A DNA stretch of 64,000 nucleotides, taken from Lathyrus oleraceus (lineage: Eukaryota; Streptophyta; Magnoliopsida; Fabales; Fabaceae). The stretch spans positions 181,219,330-181,283,329 of the forward strand of contig NC_066581.1 in assembly GCF_024323335.1 (NCBI RefSeq), read 5' to 3'. Numbering within the stretch: position 1 is the stretch's first letter; each line of letters opens with the position of its first letter. The notes beneath the pieces are model-generated. The model did no database searches. It was not told where the DNA came from and saw only the letters and a list, made by a program, of their open reading frames with translations. The translations under genes and the position numbers were made by a program. Below, one piece after another: positions 44,414 to 56,401 of this stretch.

Positions 44414-46178
44414 ACAGACTGATGATCAACAGACAGATGATCAACAGACTGATGTCACAGACGATGTTGAGACATCTCCAAATGATCCCCCAACTGATTT
44501 CTCAGACAAAAATAATGAGACTGAACCTCCTCAAGCTCAACCTGAAGATGACAAAATCAACAAGGGACCCTCCATCAGAATTCAGAAGGATCATCCCAAA
44601 GATCTAATTATAGGAGACCCAAATAAAGAGGTCACAACTAGATCAAGGGAAGTGATCTCACATGGCTGCTTTGTGTCCAAGATTGAGCCTAGGAATGTCA
44701 AGGAGGCCTTGACTGATGAGTTTTGGATCAATGTCGTGCATGAGGAGTTAGGTCAATTCAAGAGGAAGGAAGTATGGGAACTAGTTCCAAGACCTGAAGG
44801 AATAAATGTCATAGGTACAAAGTGGGTGTATAAGAATAAATCTGATGAACAAGGATATACTCAAGTTGAAGGAGTGGATTTTGATGAAACATTCGCTCCT
44901 GTAGCTTGCCTTGAGTCCATTAGACTGTTGCTTGGAGTGACATGTATTCTGAAGTTCAAACTGTTCCAAATGGATGTAAAAAGTGCCTTCTTGAATGGCT
45001 ACTTAAATGAGGAAGTATATGTTGAACAACCTAAAGGATTCACAGATCCAAATCTTCCAAAGCATGTGTACAAGTTGAGGAAATCCCTCTATGGTTTGAA
45101 ACAAGCTCCTATGGCTTGGTATGATAGACTCACAGTTTTCCTCATTAACAATGGATACAGGAAGGGAGGAATTGACAAGATCCTATTTGTTAAGAATGAA
45201 GGAGGACAACACATGGTGGCTCAAATATATGTGGATGATATTGTGTTTGGTGGAATGTCAGATCAGATGGTCAAACATTTTGTTAAACAAATGCAGTCTG
45301 AATTTGAGATGAGCCTTGTTGGAGAACTAACCTATTTCCTTGGGCTACAAGTCAAGCAGATGGAAGATTCTATCTTTCTATCTTAGAGCAAATATTCCAA
45401 GAACATTGGTAAGAAGTTTGGCATGGAGAATGCAAGTCATAAAAGGACACCTGCTCCTACACATCTGAAAGTCTCCAAAGATGAAAATGGTGGTAGTATA
45501 GATCAAAGTCTATACAGAAGCATGATAGGAAGTCTGCTATATCTCACAGCAAGTAGACCTGACATTGCCTTTGTTGTAGGTGTTTGTGCTAGATATCAAG
45601 CTAAACCAAAAGTTAGTCACATAAACCAATTGAAGAGGATACTGAAATATGTCAATGGCACCAGTGACTATGGGATGTTGGATACTCATGGTTTTGGATC
45701 TATGCTGACTGGATACTGTGATGCTGACTGGGCTGGAAGTGCTGATGATAGGAAAAGCACATCAGGAGGATGTTTCTTCTTGGGGAACAACTTGATATCA
45801 TGGTTTAGCAAGAAACAAAATTGTGTATCCCTATCCACTGCTGAAGCTGAATACATAGTAGCTGGGAGTAGTTCTTCTCAACTGGTTTGGATGAAACAAA
45901 TGTTGACTGAATACAATGTCACACAAGATGTCATGACATTGTACTGTGACAACCTGAGTGCTATAAATATTATTAAGAATCCTATTCAGCATAGCAGGAC
46001 AAAGCACATTGATATTCGTCATCACTTTATTAGAGAACTAGTGGAAGAGAAAATCATAGCCCTGGAGCATGTTACTACTGAAATGCAATTAGCTGACATA
46101 TTTACAAAGGCTTTGGATGCTAATCAATTTGAATTCTTAAGAGGGAAATTAGGGATTTGTATCCATGAGAATTTATAG
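44414..46178 (+). pseudogene. Copia reverse transcriptase and RNase H (degenerate)
   Basis: RT: WELVPRPEGINVIGTKWVYK, DFDETFAPVACLESIRLLL, FQMDVKSAFLNGYLNEEVYV, LYGLKQAPMAWYDRL and the intact catalytic QIYVDDIVFGG (about 45225). The segment between KNKSDEQ and GYTQVEG is shorter than usual for the family, suggesting an in-frame deletion of about a dozen codons. TAG at 45384-45386. RNase H (45387-46178): GYCDADWAGSADDRKSTSG, SLSTAEAEYI, LYCDNLSAI and KHIDIRHHFIRE, with its acidic residues kept. It ends HENL. Confidence 0.9.
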
Positions 46179-46384
46179 CAACTAATTTGGAGTGGTAAAG
46201 GTAATAAAAATATTGTCTTCCCACTTAAAAGAAAGTTCCCCATTTATGGTAAATCATTACCTAGTATTGGAACTACCATCTATAGCATTTCTACACGCAA
46301 CCTCAGCACAACCACTTCCATCTTCATCAAACTGTATCGACCATCTCTGCTAGGGCAACAAAAATTCTTCACAAGCTCAACAAG
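46179..46384 (+). other. Spacer between copia pol and env-like ORF
   Basis: About 200 bp with no reading frame of note. In SIRE elements this interval separates pol from the extra ORF. Confidence 0.6.
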
Positions 46385-48219
46385 ATGTCACAACATCCTT
46401 CATCTTCTTATTCTAAACCTACTCACAAAGTAAGAACACCCTCCATGGATTTTCTGAATGAAGACATTTTGGAAGTGATTCCCCTATCAGTCATCCCAAG
46501 CGACGCCCCTGGTCCATCTTCCACTGCAGGAAACACTCAAGGTAATAGTTTTGATAACCCTCCCTCTAAGGATGACATGCATTATACTGATCGTGTCATT
46601 AGGAATCTGGTCACGAGGATCCTAAATAAAGGACATTCAGTCAAGGGAGTTTCGAATCCTCTATCTAGAAGGGACCCCTCACCTGAAGTGGAACCTCACA
46701 ATGAGAAAGATGATGATTCATCTAGGTCAGAGAAAGATATTGCTGCTGAGGGATTGTGTTCTTTAGGGAAAACCGTACCTAGTAAGAAATCTGTAGATGC
46801 TTCTCAGAAGCATGACTCTGGTAAGAAGGTGATTGACTTGGAAGAAGAAAGTTGAGATGATGAAGATGACACCTTGCTTCATCACTTGGAGCCAAGGGTT
46901 GCTAAGAGAATGAAGACCGGGAAAGGGAGGTTTGTGGCTGAGATGATGACATCCAGAACTAGTAAGAAGGCTACTGCTGTAGGTCCTTCAAAGTCATGGA
47001 GTAAAGTGGAGGTAAATAAGAGAAATGTCAGAGAAAGTTCTGAGTTAGAGGATGATGTTGAAGACGATGTCCCAGACATCTCTGCCGTCAAAAAGCAAAC
47101 TGCTAGAAAATCTCCTGCTAAGGTTGCTGCTGTGCATTTGGATAACATTTCCTTCCATCTGGAAGATGGTGCATCCAAGTGGAAATTTGTAATACAGAGG
47201 AGAGTAGTCGTGGAAAGGGAACTGGGAAAGGATGTTGTGGAAATTAAGGAGGTTATGGAATTGATCAAGTCTGTTGGTTTAATGAAAACAGTTAGTGGGT
47301 TACCCCAATGTTTTGAAGGTATTGTTAAGGAGTATGTGGTGAACATCCCTGAGGACATTGCTGACAAGAACATCACAGAGTTTTGCAAGGTGTTTGTTAG
47401 AGGAAGGTGTGTAAGGTTCTCTCCAACTGTGATCAATAAGTTCCTAGGAAGAGGAACAGAAGGAGCTGTTGAATTAGAGGCCACAAACAATGAAGTCTGT
47501 AGGACAATAACTGTTTGACAAGTCAAGGAATGGCCAAGAAAAAAGCATCTCTCTGCTGGAAAATTAACTGTAAAAAATATGCTATCTTGCATAAGATAGG
47601 GTCAGCCAACTGGGTTCCAACAAACCACATCTCAACAATATCTAATGCTCTTGGAAGGATCATATTTGCCATTGGAACCAAGCTTAACTTTGATTATGGA
47701 AGGCTCATGTTTGAACAAATTGTCAAACATGCTTCCACAAATGCAGTGAAGCTGCCAATTGCTTTTCCCTCAATAATTTATGGGATAATTCTAAGCCAGC
47801 AACCTTGTATTTTGAGCACAAGTGATATCCCTAGTAGAAGAAAACCTCCATTGTCAGTTCATTACAAGTTATTTGAAGGCAGTCATGTCAATGACATTGT
47901 CATGACATCTGCTATGAAGAAGCCAGCCTCTCAAGGTGGCCTAATTGCTGAATTGAAAGAGACCTGTAAGGAATTGGAGACTGGGATTAGGGTGGTTAAG
48001 GCTAAGAAAGAAGCTTTAGAGGTTCTAATTAATAGCTTGGAGCAAGGAGATATGGATAATTTTGGTGAAGCCAAGGAAACAGATGCCCACTCCTCAAGTG
48101 AGAGGTCTGATCCTCAAGATCAATCTAGTGGTAGTTCTGGATCTGAAGCTGACGAAGATGCTAGCTCCTCAGACTTAATGGTGGTGAAGATGGTCCCCCT
48201 ATTGTTCTGTAACACCTGA
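46385..48219 (+). pseudogene. Env-like extra ORF of SIRE-type copia (degenerate)
   Basis: The extra gene downstream of RNase H found in SIRE/Maximus elements and often called envelope-like, without proof of that role. ATG 46385. The acidic, Ser-rich N-terminal part ends at TGA 46853-46855. It resumes through a Lys/Arg-rich stretch into a conserved core around 47380-47460 (FVRGRCVRFSPTVINKFLG). TGA at 47516-47518 and a frameshift near 47570 follow, then a frame to 48219 with a predicted coiled coil (ELKETCKELETGIRVVKAKK) and an acidic Ser-rich tail. I see no clear signal peptide or membrane anchor. Confidence 0.75.
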
Positions 48220-48680
48220 CATTATGTTCTAACATTTTATATGTTATGACATTCTATGTGACATTCTTTGTTGGACTAATTAACATTTATTTTGTCTAAT
48301 TGGTCTCTTTGGTCTATTTTGACTAAAAAGGGGGACAAGTTAATATATGGAGAGCTGCAGTTAACACGTGGTGAAGTAGCTAGGCTAAACAGATGACAGC
48401 TGATGTTGAATAGATAAATGTTTTGTGTTGTACAAGTTATGTTGAAGGAGATGTCAGATGGGTGGTTCTGAATGTTACAGGTGTTGTTGTTGTTGAAGGA
48501 GATGTCTGTGTTGATCAGACTTAGGGGGAGAAGAAGCACTTATGTGTTTAATGTGTGTTTATTAGTTGCTATCATAGCTAGTAACTGTATGGTCTATTAC
48601 TTCTGTTGCTGCTTAATTGCTGGTATGTTTTTGTACTCTTGTCAACAAATGGACTGATATATGTTTTAGCTAAAATTTGC
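48220..48680 (+). other. 3' UTR of copia element
   Basis: Non-coding. It contains a second purine tract AAAAAGGGGGACAAG at about 48327, besides the PPT next to the LTR, and repeats of 'GTTGAAGGAGATGTC' (48430 and 48493). No gene. Confidence 0.65.
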
Positions 48681-48693
48681 CAAAGGGGGAGTT
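48681..48693 (+). promoter_or_regulatory. Polypurine tract of copia element
   Basis: CAAAGGGGGAGTT directly before TGTTGGTTCTATG, the start of the 3' LTR. Confidence 0.88.
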
Positions 48694-49653
48694 TGTTGGT
48701 TCTATGTGTTGGCCGCAATTTTGGTAAAACCTAGAATGTTCACAAGTTGTCACATGTGTTGTCTTGACATAAGATAACTTGTACCTGCAGGATGTTTAAA
48801 ATGTAATTATGCAGAATTTTACTATGATGTCAGACCCGATGTCATGACATATGTATACAGAACATTCAGTCTAAATGTTATATATTGTGTGATTGCGTTT
48901 TTAATGCAAATCTATGTATGATTGAAGATATGATTTAAACGCGCATTCAATCATAAATTACAACCAAATTTACTTATTTTCCAAAGAGATCTAATTAGCT
49001 GTCATGAGAAGATTTGAATGGAAAATAGGTTTAGGGTTTTATGATGTCCAAGCCCAGCCAAATGCTTCTATAAAAAGGACATGGAAAACCTAATTTTATA
49101 GACAAGAAATAACAAACGAAATATTGAGAGAGAATAAGGGTTTTAGTCTTGTGTGGTCGTGTGAATTGTAAGCCATTCAATTCATCCATAAATGATTGAA
49201 TTGGTCTGATTTTTGAGTTGTAATTTGTCACTCAAAGCTTTGAAGCATGAGTGTGTGTTTACTTGATTGAAGCTTTTAAGTAAGATCAAGTATGTGTCAT
49301 TGAAGAGTGTCTTCTTTTCATTGTAATTCTTGATTTATATCACTGTTGTGATTGAGGGGGAGTGAGTAGGATCTCATATCTAAGAGTTCTTAGGTAGAAG
49401 TCACATGGGTAGAGATTAGGTGAAAAGACTATAAATTGAAGTTGTTAATTGAGAGTCTTTGAACTGATTCTATTTAGTGGATTTCCTTCCTGGCTTGGTA
49501 GCCCTCAGACGTAGGTGAGTTTGCACCGACCTGGGTCAACAATTGCTTGTGTCTCTTGCACTCTTGTTCTTTATCTATTATCCTGTTTGTATTGTTCAGA
49601 TATTAGTGTCGTGACATTACCTTTGACATCTCATATCTGATACCAGAATTTCA
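48694..49653 (+). repeat. 3' LTR of copia element, intact
   Basis: TGTTGG...TTTCA, 960 bp, with TATAAAAA at 49069-49076. Uninterrupted, so it serves as reference for the split 5' LTR. It is followed by ATATC and then the remainder of LTR-C. Confidence 0.92.
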
Positions 49654-50445
49654 ATATCATAAAAATTGAGCAAGTTATGGCCTTGGGAAGTTGACTTTCA
49701 AATTAGGGTTTAGACAAAATGACCTATAATGTTTCAACATAGAAAATGATTTTCCAAGCAAAACTAGCTCTAGGTCTCAACATGGAAGTTGTTTGGAGTG
49801 TCATTTAGAGTAAGTTTTCTCTTGGAATAATTTTCATATGGTGAAAATTGTAGGAGATAGGTTCTAGGGAGACCCAGTTTTGATCAGATGAATTCATCTG
49901 GCCAACCACCATCCACCAACTTGCTAACCTTCAATTCTCTTGACTTTCTAGGCTCATGGTGGATCATATATGCATAACATGATGAATTTTGAAGTGTACC
50001 TTGAGAAATTTGATAAATTTATGAGATAGCTTGTTGGAGAAGTTACTCAAGATACCCAGTCAAACTATGGTTTCCAATGCAAATCACCCTCAAACTCTTG
50101 AAGAATGCTTGACCAAAATAACATATAGAGATCATTGGGACTCATATATGATGTTTATGACCATCCTTTAATCAATCCATGGTTGTGCACTTTGTTCATG
50201 AGGGTCTCAAACCCTAGATATGGACTTGATAGATCAATGGAGATCATGCCCAAAGGCATATTTTTGGTATTTTGGTTAGTGAAATGATAAAATACAACTA
50301 TGATACAATCACATAGTTTTTGGTGATCCCTCCCAAAACAAACCTAATGAAAGAGGGGTAAGGAGGATGCCAAGGTATGATCCCAATGCTAATTCTTATG
50401 ATGAAATTGCATGAGGGATCTTAGGTTCAAAATTGGGGTCTTAGA
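49654..50445 (-). repeat. LTR of Ogre-C, inner part
   Basis: On the minus strand the LTR starts TCTAAGACCCCAATTTTG, matching the TGTAAGACCCCAATTTTG start of LTR-II with the terminal TG mutated to TC, then CCTAAGATCCCTCATG. It is the missing start of the LTR whose other part is 15728-19571. Confidence 0.82.
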
Positions 50446-53030
50446 GCTGCCCCTATTTAAGGACATTCTACCTGAGGAGGCGAAGATTAAAATCTTCATG
50501 TCGACTCAGTAGAATGGGCTTAAATAACAACATATTTAAACAAATTTGGGTCCCTAAGAGACCTCATGATGCATATGATATGAATGCAAAAGTAAATTCT
50601 TTGTGGGGAAATATTGCCACAAAGGAAAAAGAAGACAGAGAGATCGAAAGTCTGCAGGAGTAAAATGCATTCCATAAGGAAAACTCACTACGGAGACCAA
50701 GACTGGGGGGATAAAAGCGGTTATGCGTAGGCCAGGCTATGACTTAAAACTGTCGGAGGACTCGAGGACATCCATATAAAATGGAAAGACTCATCCGGGG
50801 AACAACAACATCTGCAGGGGATACGAGTAAGTTAGGATAAAACTGAAGTACTTGTATCATGCAGGGGAAAAGCGGTTTCACTAAGGAAATGCACACTCAA
50901 CTCAAATGGGGAAGATAAACATCAACACAAGAGGAGCATAAATCTATTATTCACTACCTGTTACTGGGTAAAGAGATAATAAAGATCTGACAGAGAGAAC
51001 ACCCATCACTGGTTAGGATGAACATATCAAGGATGGCTCGCTGGGAACCAACATAAGGGAATATTCATTAACCGTTACTGGGCAAGAATAGACTTGTTGG
51101 GGAAAACTGCAGAAAAATAGGATTTACAACTACCAGTTACTAGGCAGAAGACCATGGGTGAGACTATCTATCATCGGTTAGGATGAACATTTCAAGGATA
51201 AACTCAACAGGGAAGAAAATCTGTAATCGGTTAGGATGAACGTATCAAGGATAGACTTGCCTGGGGTTGTCAAGGAGGATACCCGTCATCGGTTAAGATG
51301 AACATATCAAGGGTAAATCAACTGAACAAAAAAGTAGGAATTACATCTACCGAATGTTGGATAGAATGCCGTCAAAGAGAAAATCCGTCACCGGCTAAGA
51401 TGAACATATCAAGGATAGACTCTGTGAGGAGATAAAATAGGAATTAGATCTATCAGTTACTGGATAGAATACCAAGAGAGAGAATCCGTTACTATTTAAA
51501 GTGAACATATCAAGGATCAACTCTGCGGAGGGAACAAAAAGCAGGATTTACAACTACCGATTACTAGGTAGAAGACCGCAAAGAGAAGAAAATCCGTCAT
51601 CGGTTAGGATGAACATATCAAGGATTAACTCTCTGGGGAACAAAAATAGGGATTACAACTACCTTTTTACTGGGTAGAATACCAAGAAGAGAATATTCGT
51701 CATCGATTAGGATGAACATATCAAGGATAGACTCAAGCAGGGGAGAGAAAGATATTTGTAACCAGTTAGGATGAACATATCAAGGATATACTTCCTAGGG
51801 GAATCAGATCCACTGGGGACTCTGCTACTGGGACACTGGGGTACTTTTCCCAGGTATTGGGCAAGAAGTAACAAACTGCAAACTAAGAAGAATATTACCA
51901 GTTACTAGGCAATAGACTCTTAGGGGACTCAAAGTATCTATCTAGGTAAGAACTAGAAAGAAACGGTCAATCAAGACTCAACCCAATGAGGATGTAACCC
52001 AAGGAGAGTGATTCCCTCCAAATAATTAACTGGGGAGGAAACTGAAGTAATAATCATCCACGAGGAAACAAACTCAGTGGGGAAGAGGAGAAAGGTTAAA
52101 GTCTTTCTGCCTAAGGGGCTGACACTCTACAATTGAAGGGGGACAGACACCGAAATTTGTATGGGGATAAAGTACCACCGTAAAAGGAATGAGAATCTCA
52201 AACCAACAATTTACTCAGATACGCGAATATGCAAAAATGAAGTTATGAAATTATATGAATGTATATATATATGATGATTATGCTGACATGGATGATCACA
52301 AAGGATACGAAGGTGTCGCAAAGAAATTGAATCATCGGTATAATCCTCGGTCAATCCACAAAATATGGAGACAACTACTGGAGAACAGAGAGATCAACAA
52401 TCCCAAAAGGCTCAACCCTAACCGGGGAAGGAGGAGATATGCTGACGAAAGAGACGCATCACCGAAACTGTGGGGAATTTTAGGTCAACAGCGTAAAAAT
52501 GGGAGACAACCCTACAGGGAAAATAAACTGCTTAGAAACCAGGAGGAAACTCTGACTAGGGAGCAAGTCGACTGACGATTGGCGGGGGAACCAATGCGAT
52601 CTACTGGGGAGTTCAAACATCTCATCTGACGAAGAACAAAACAAACATCGACCCTGCTGAGGAATACACAAATTCCGTTGGGGAATATTCACAAAAACCG
52701 CTGGGGAGGGCAGAAACTCTGTCGAGGGTAACAAGCCGCAGGGTACCTGAATCAACCAACTCAACTAGGGAAAAGGAACGAGGCTTTGTCGGGGAGAACA
52801 AATACTCTGTCGAGGAATTGAATCAACAAAAACTTCCAGGGATACCCAAAGGGTTAACTGCTTGGGGAACCTCTAATGTTTTGCACTTAAGGACCTGCTA
52901 TCCATTAAAATGCTGTTGATATTCCTTTTAATTACTTTGAAAAATTATTGCTTTTATATATATTTATGAAAAAATGATTTTGATTAAATATTTAATTTTC
53001 AAAATCGAATCTCCCCATACCTTTAGCCCC
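50446..53030 (-). other. 3' UTR of Ogre-C with PPT and dispersed repeats
   Basis: The PPT at 50446-50463 (minus strand ...CCTTAAATAGGGGCAGC) abuts LTR-C. The rest resembles the reverse complement of the II/III 3' UTR, with frequent GGGGA and ACTGGG motifs. The small frames at 52255-52764 are not gene-like. The element is cut at about 53000-53040, before its hairpin array and integrase, by Athila-like sequence. Confidence 0.72.
51005..51800. repeat. Degenerate repeat with GGTTAGGATGAACATATCAAGG core
   Basis: About nine copies of a core that includes GATGAACATATCAAGGAT (near 51022, 51176, 51230, 51290, 51390, 51500, 51610, 51705 and 51765). Several alternate with 'CTACC(G)(A)TTACTAGGTAGAA'-like blocks. 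Spacing is 55-155 bp and irregular. It lies in the 3' UTR of Ogre-C. Confidence 0.8.
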
Positions 53031-53899
53031 ACCAAAAAAATTTTGCAAAAGAAAACAGTGTTATTCCGAAAGCTTTCAGGTTTGAAAGACATGTTTTGAG
53101 TAAGGATGCGGTTACTTGGGAGAACTTTGCGAAACATCAGTATTATTTTAGCACCATAGACTTCGTATATATAGGAATCATTCCCGAAACCTCATATACC
53201 ATGGCCTTAATCATCATTTCCGTATAAGTCCTCAGTAGTTTATCCTAGCATTCAGCTCCGGCCTATGCATCCTCTACGTAGGGGACCGATGCAAATAAGT
53301 GAATGATCCAGCAAAATAAATAAATAAAAGAAAGCAAAAAGGCAACTCCGATATAGGTGGCCCTCACAAAGTCATTTAAACCAAAGGATTGTAAAAAAAA
53401 ATTGCTAGAAAAAGAAAAAGAAAGAAACTCACCCGCTATTAGTTGGTTCAGAGGTATTTGCACTGAACTCGGTAGGGCGGATTACGATCCGATCCCCCAC
53501 AACTATAGTTGGGTCCAATAAAAGGGTTTACACATATTTATGTGCCAGAAACCCCATTCTCAGATCATAATCACTAACAGGCCACTCTACTATGAAGCAT
53601 GTACGGATAACGGGCTTAATGTGATTGCGCCTGAATGAAAAGGACACAAAAAGAGATGAGGAGGCAGGCCTATGTATTATGGGATAATATAGGTTGGTTA
53701 ATATAGGAATGAAGTTAATATCCGTATTTACGGATTAGTGTCATCATGATACCCTTAGTTCACTCAGTTAGTACCTATCACTGCATCCCAACTTGAACTT
53801 AGAATTTTTACCTGAAGCACTCGTTTACACCAGTTTTTCTTTCATGAGCTTTATAATGTTTTTCTTGAGGACAAGCAAAGGTTTAAGTGTGGGAGAGTT
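53031..53899 (+). mobile_element. Athila-like element, 3' untranslated part and PPT
   Basis: Non-coding. It ends in a purine tract, AAGTGTGGGAGAGTT (53885-53899), before TGATAACACTG. The GGACAAGCAAAGGTTTAAGTG context is familiar from Athila/Cyclops-type legume elements. The left edge against Ogre-C is approximate. No gene seen; the small frames at 53263-53463 and 53793-54017 look incidental. Confidence 0.6.
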
Positions 53900-54301
53900 T
53901 GATAACACTGAAATTTACCGTATTTTCGACTCCGATTTCACATGCATTCTAGTTGTTTTATTGTCATTTTGTTGTGTTATTACTATGTTTTCCTTTGTTT
54001 TCAGGTTTTTACTTTAATCGGAGCCCCGATCGAGAAAAGGAGCAAAAAAGAGCCAAAAACCTTAAATTCAGCATTTTGTACTTGTGGCCTACCCCATGGT
54101 TGGCGCCATAGACCCTGCCATGACGTGTCCAAGCTCAACTTCCCTCAACTCCCACGTTTCCCCACTACTTCCACTAAGGCGCCTCATTTTGTGCTTGTGG
54201 CGGGCGCCATGGCCTTGTGGCGGGCGCCACAAGAGGAAAACAGTTTCCCTTCCATTTTCAAGTTGAAGGGCATCCAAGTCATTTCCATCTTTTTACTCGC
54301 T

Positions 54302-54310
54302 TATAAATAG
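54302..54310 (+). promoter_or_regulatory. TATA box of Athila-like LTR
   Basis: TATAAATAG about 400 bp into the LTR. Confidence 0.55.
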
Positions 54311-54579
54311 AAACTCGAAATTACTTTTACAATCATCCAAACTTAGAACAGAGGAAAACTCAGAAGCAACTTTGTTTCACTTAGGCATATATTCAGTATT
54401 TTAAAGTGGTAATCGCTTCACATTGGAGTGTTACCACAATTGTGTAATCGAGTCTGTGATAGAGTCTGTAATCGATTTTGGAGCACTTTGGAAGGAAGTA
54501 AACCTGCCGCCATTTTCATTTCCGCATTGCAATTTACTCAACCCTCCGATTGGAGCAGGTTTTTATTACTTGTCTTTAT

Positions 54580-54895
54580 CTTATTTATTTCCTCGAACTC
54601 GCTTTACTTTATTTATTTCCTCGCACTTGCTTTAATTTATTTATTTCCTCGCACTCGCTTTAAATTATTTATTTCCTCGCACTCACTTTAAATTATTTAT
54701 TTCCTTGCACTCGCTTTACTTTATTTATTTTCCTCACACTCGCTTTACTTTGTTTATTTCCTCGCACTCGCTTTAAATTGTTTATTTCCTCGCACTCGCT
54801 TTAAATTATTTATTTCTTGCACTCGCACTACTTTTATTTACTTTCCGCACTCGCACTACTTTTATTTACTTTCTGCACGCGCACTACTTTTATTT
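54580..54895. repeat. 29-bp minisatellite in Athila-like LTR
   Basis: About ten copies of a unit like TATTTATTTCCTCGCACTCGC with a TTTAAAT/TTTACTT linker. It degenerates at the right end (CACTCGCACTACTTTTATT). Confidence 0.88.
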
Positions 54896-55101
54896 AAATT
54901 AATGCACTTTTACTTTACCATGTCTAACTAAATTTATAAGGTTAGAATGTAAGGATCGTAATCGAACAGATAATCCGTACAATTGTTCGTAGAAACACTT
55001 AAGGGCTATTTTAACTTTCAACTTAAGTTTTCCTGCACTTCAATTCCGTTGGGTAAGATTGAAAGTCGTCCAACGTCTATCTAAACTTAATTGTTTTTAA
55101 C

Positions 55102-56401
55102 TATAATTGTGCATGAATGTGTAAACCATACCTTGAATGTTTAATAGTTTCATTTCTGAGATGGATGCCATAGGGTTTGGAGTCCCCAAAATCGTACTGT
55201 TATCAATGGGAAATCCAGAACACGCAGGCGCTCGCTAGCACCTTCGCTAAGCGAGCCTGCAGCGAAGCTTCGCTAAGCTTTCGCTAGGCGATGCAACAGC
55301 GATCGCGACAGCATTTGATTTTTTCTGTTTGCTCTAACCTGTTTTGTGTTTGTTATGGCATTGTTTTCTCCCGATTCCATCCTGTTACTCTAACCCGTTC
55401 GTTGAGTTTTTGTGAGGACTCACATACTCCTGCAGGGATAGCTTGCTTAGTATTCCCCTTTATTTGTGGGATACCACCATGGAGGTTTATTCCGATTGCC
55501 TGTACTGACTCACTTTCTTCGATGGTGTTTAGCTTGGGAAAATCTGGGTTTTCTTATTTCTTAATTCTTGTTGCTTCGGATCTTTATCCGCGTGGTACCT
55601 TTATTTTTCCCGCATTTTACCGCTTTCTTAGCTGGAAGACCTCGATAGGAGGAAATGTTTTGTGTGTTTACTTTATGCAGGTTCCTTCGTCCAGGACTCC
55701 TTTTGCATGCGCGTCCCTAAACACCCCAAACTCATTGATTTTTCTTCTCCTAAGAACATGTTATCTCCTTCTACTACAGGCGAGTAAGTCTCCAAAGGTC
55801 GAGCATCCGGTAGATTGCGTAGTAACGTCGTTCGCCCCAAACCACAACCCTTACCCCATAGGTGGTCGAACTACGTTTTGCTCTGATTTTCATCCCAGAT
55901 GAGATATGTAGGCATAAGACGCGATGTCTTAGCGAGCACACTCCTCTTTAACCCATAGGTAGCCGAGCTACGAAGACTCTGATTCTCAGATTCAGATGAG
56001 ATACGTATGCAGTGGATGCGACGTCCGTGCGAGTCATTTTCTTTTGACCCTTATCTTAGTAAGTAGTACATTAGATAAACATACACGCTTTTCTCATCCC
56101 TTCAATCATGTTTGCACAAATAAGTTTTCAAAAAAAAACAACAACCTTTGCAACAAATGTGAAAAGGGCTCCCTAGGAGTACCTAGGATGCTTTGGGTGC
56201 CTAATACCTTCCCATTGCATACCCAACCCCCTTACCCAGATCTCTGACACTTTTACTAGTTTTTGATTCGATAAAACTTTTAGGTTTTTGTTCGCTTTCT
56301 AACCATTCCTTTGGATAAATAGAAGTACGGTGGCGACTCGACTTGTATGATTTACCTTGGATTTAGTCAATATCTCTAATGGTAACGAATACCCCGCTAC
56401 A
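55102..56401 (+). repeat. 5' LTR of Ogre III, lacking its first 752 bp
   Basis: Begins abruptly at the base matching 31070 of II (TATAATTGTGCATG) and ends CCGCTACA. It shares with the 5' LTR of II the reading ACACGCAGGCGCTCGC, which the 3' LTR of II lacks. Confidence 0.92.

Larger units (their letters stand above)
19572..49653 (+). mobile_element. SIRE/Maximus-type Ty1/copia element, split by Ogre I/II
   Basis: LTR, PBS for initiator tRNA-Met, gag with zinc knuckles, protease, integrase, RT and RNase H, an extra env-like ORF, PPT and LTR. The order with integrase before RT marks Ty1/copia, and the extra ORF downstream of RNase H marks the SIRE/Maximus group. The body is 41388-48693. All ORFs carry stops or shifts. 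It is inserted in the LTR of Ogre C and itself hosts Ogre I (20290-41141). Confidence 0.9.
53900..55101 (+). repeat. LTR of Athila-like element, truncated at right
   Basis: Starts TGATAACACTGAAATTTACC after the PPT. TATAAATAG is at 54302-54310. It holds a 29-bp minisatellite and has no recognisable ...CA end: it is cut at 55101 where LTR-II sequence begins in mid-LTR. No credible gene. Confidence 0.68.

Noticed and set aside
46882..47592. 236-codon minus-strand frame
   Set aside because: It is the antisense shadow of the copia env-like ORF. Its composition (Ser/Thr/Leu-rich) follows from the sense codons.
41142..49653. Copia as a possibly active element because YVDD and the integrase triad are intact
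   Set aside because: Several stops, frameshifts, an in-frame RT deletion and a 5' LTR split by 21 kb make it inactive.
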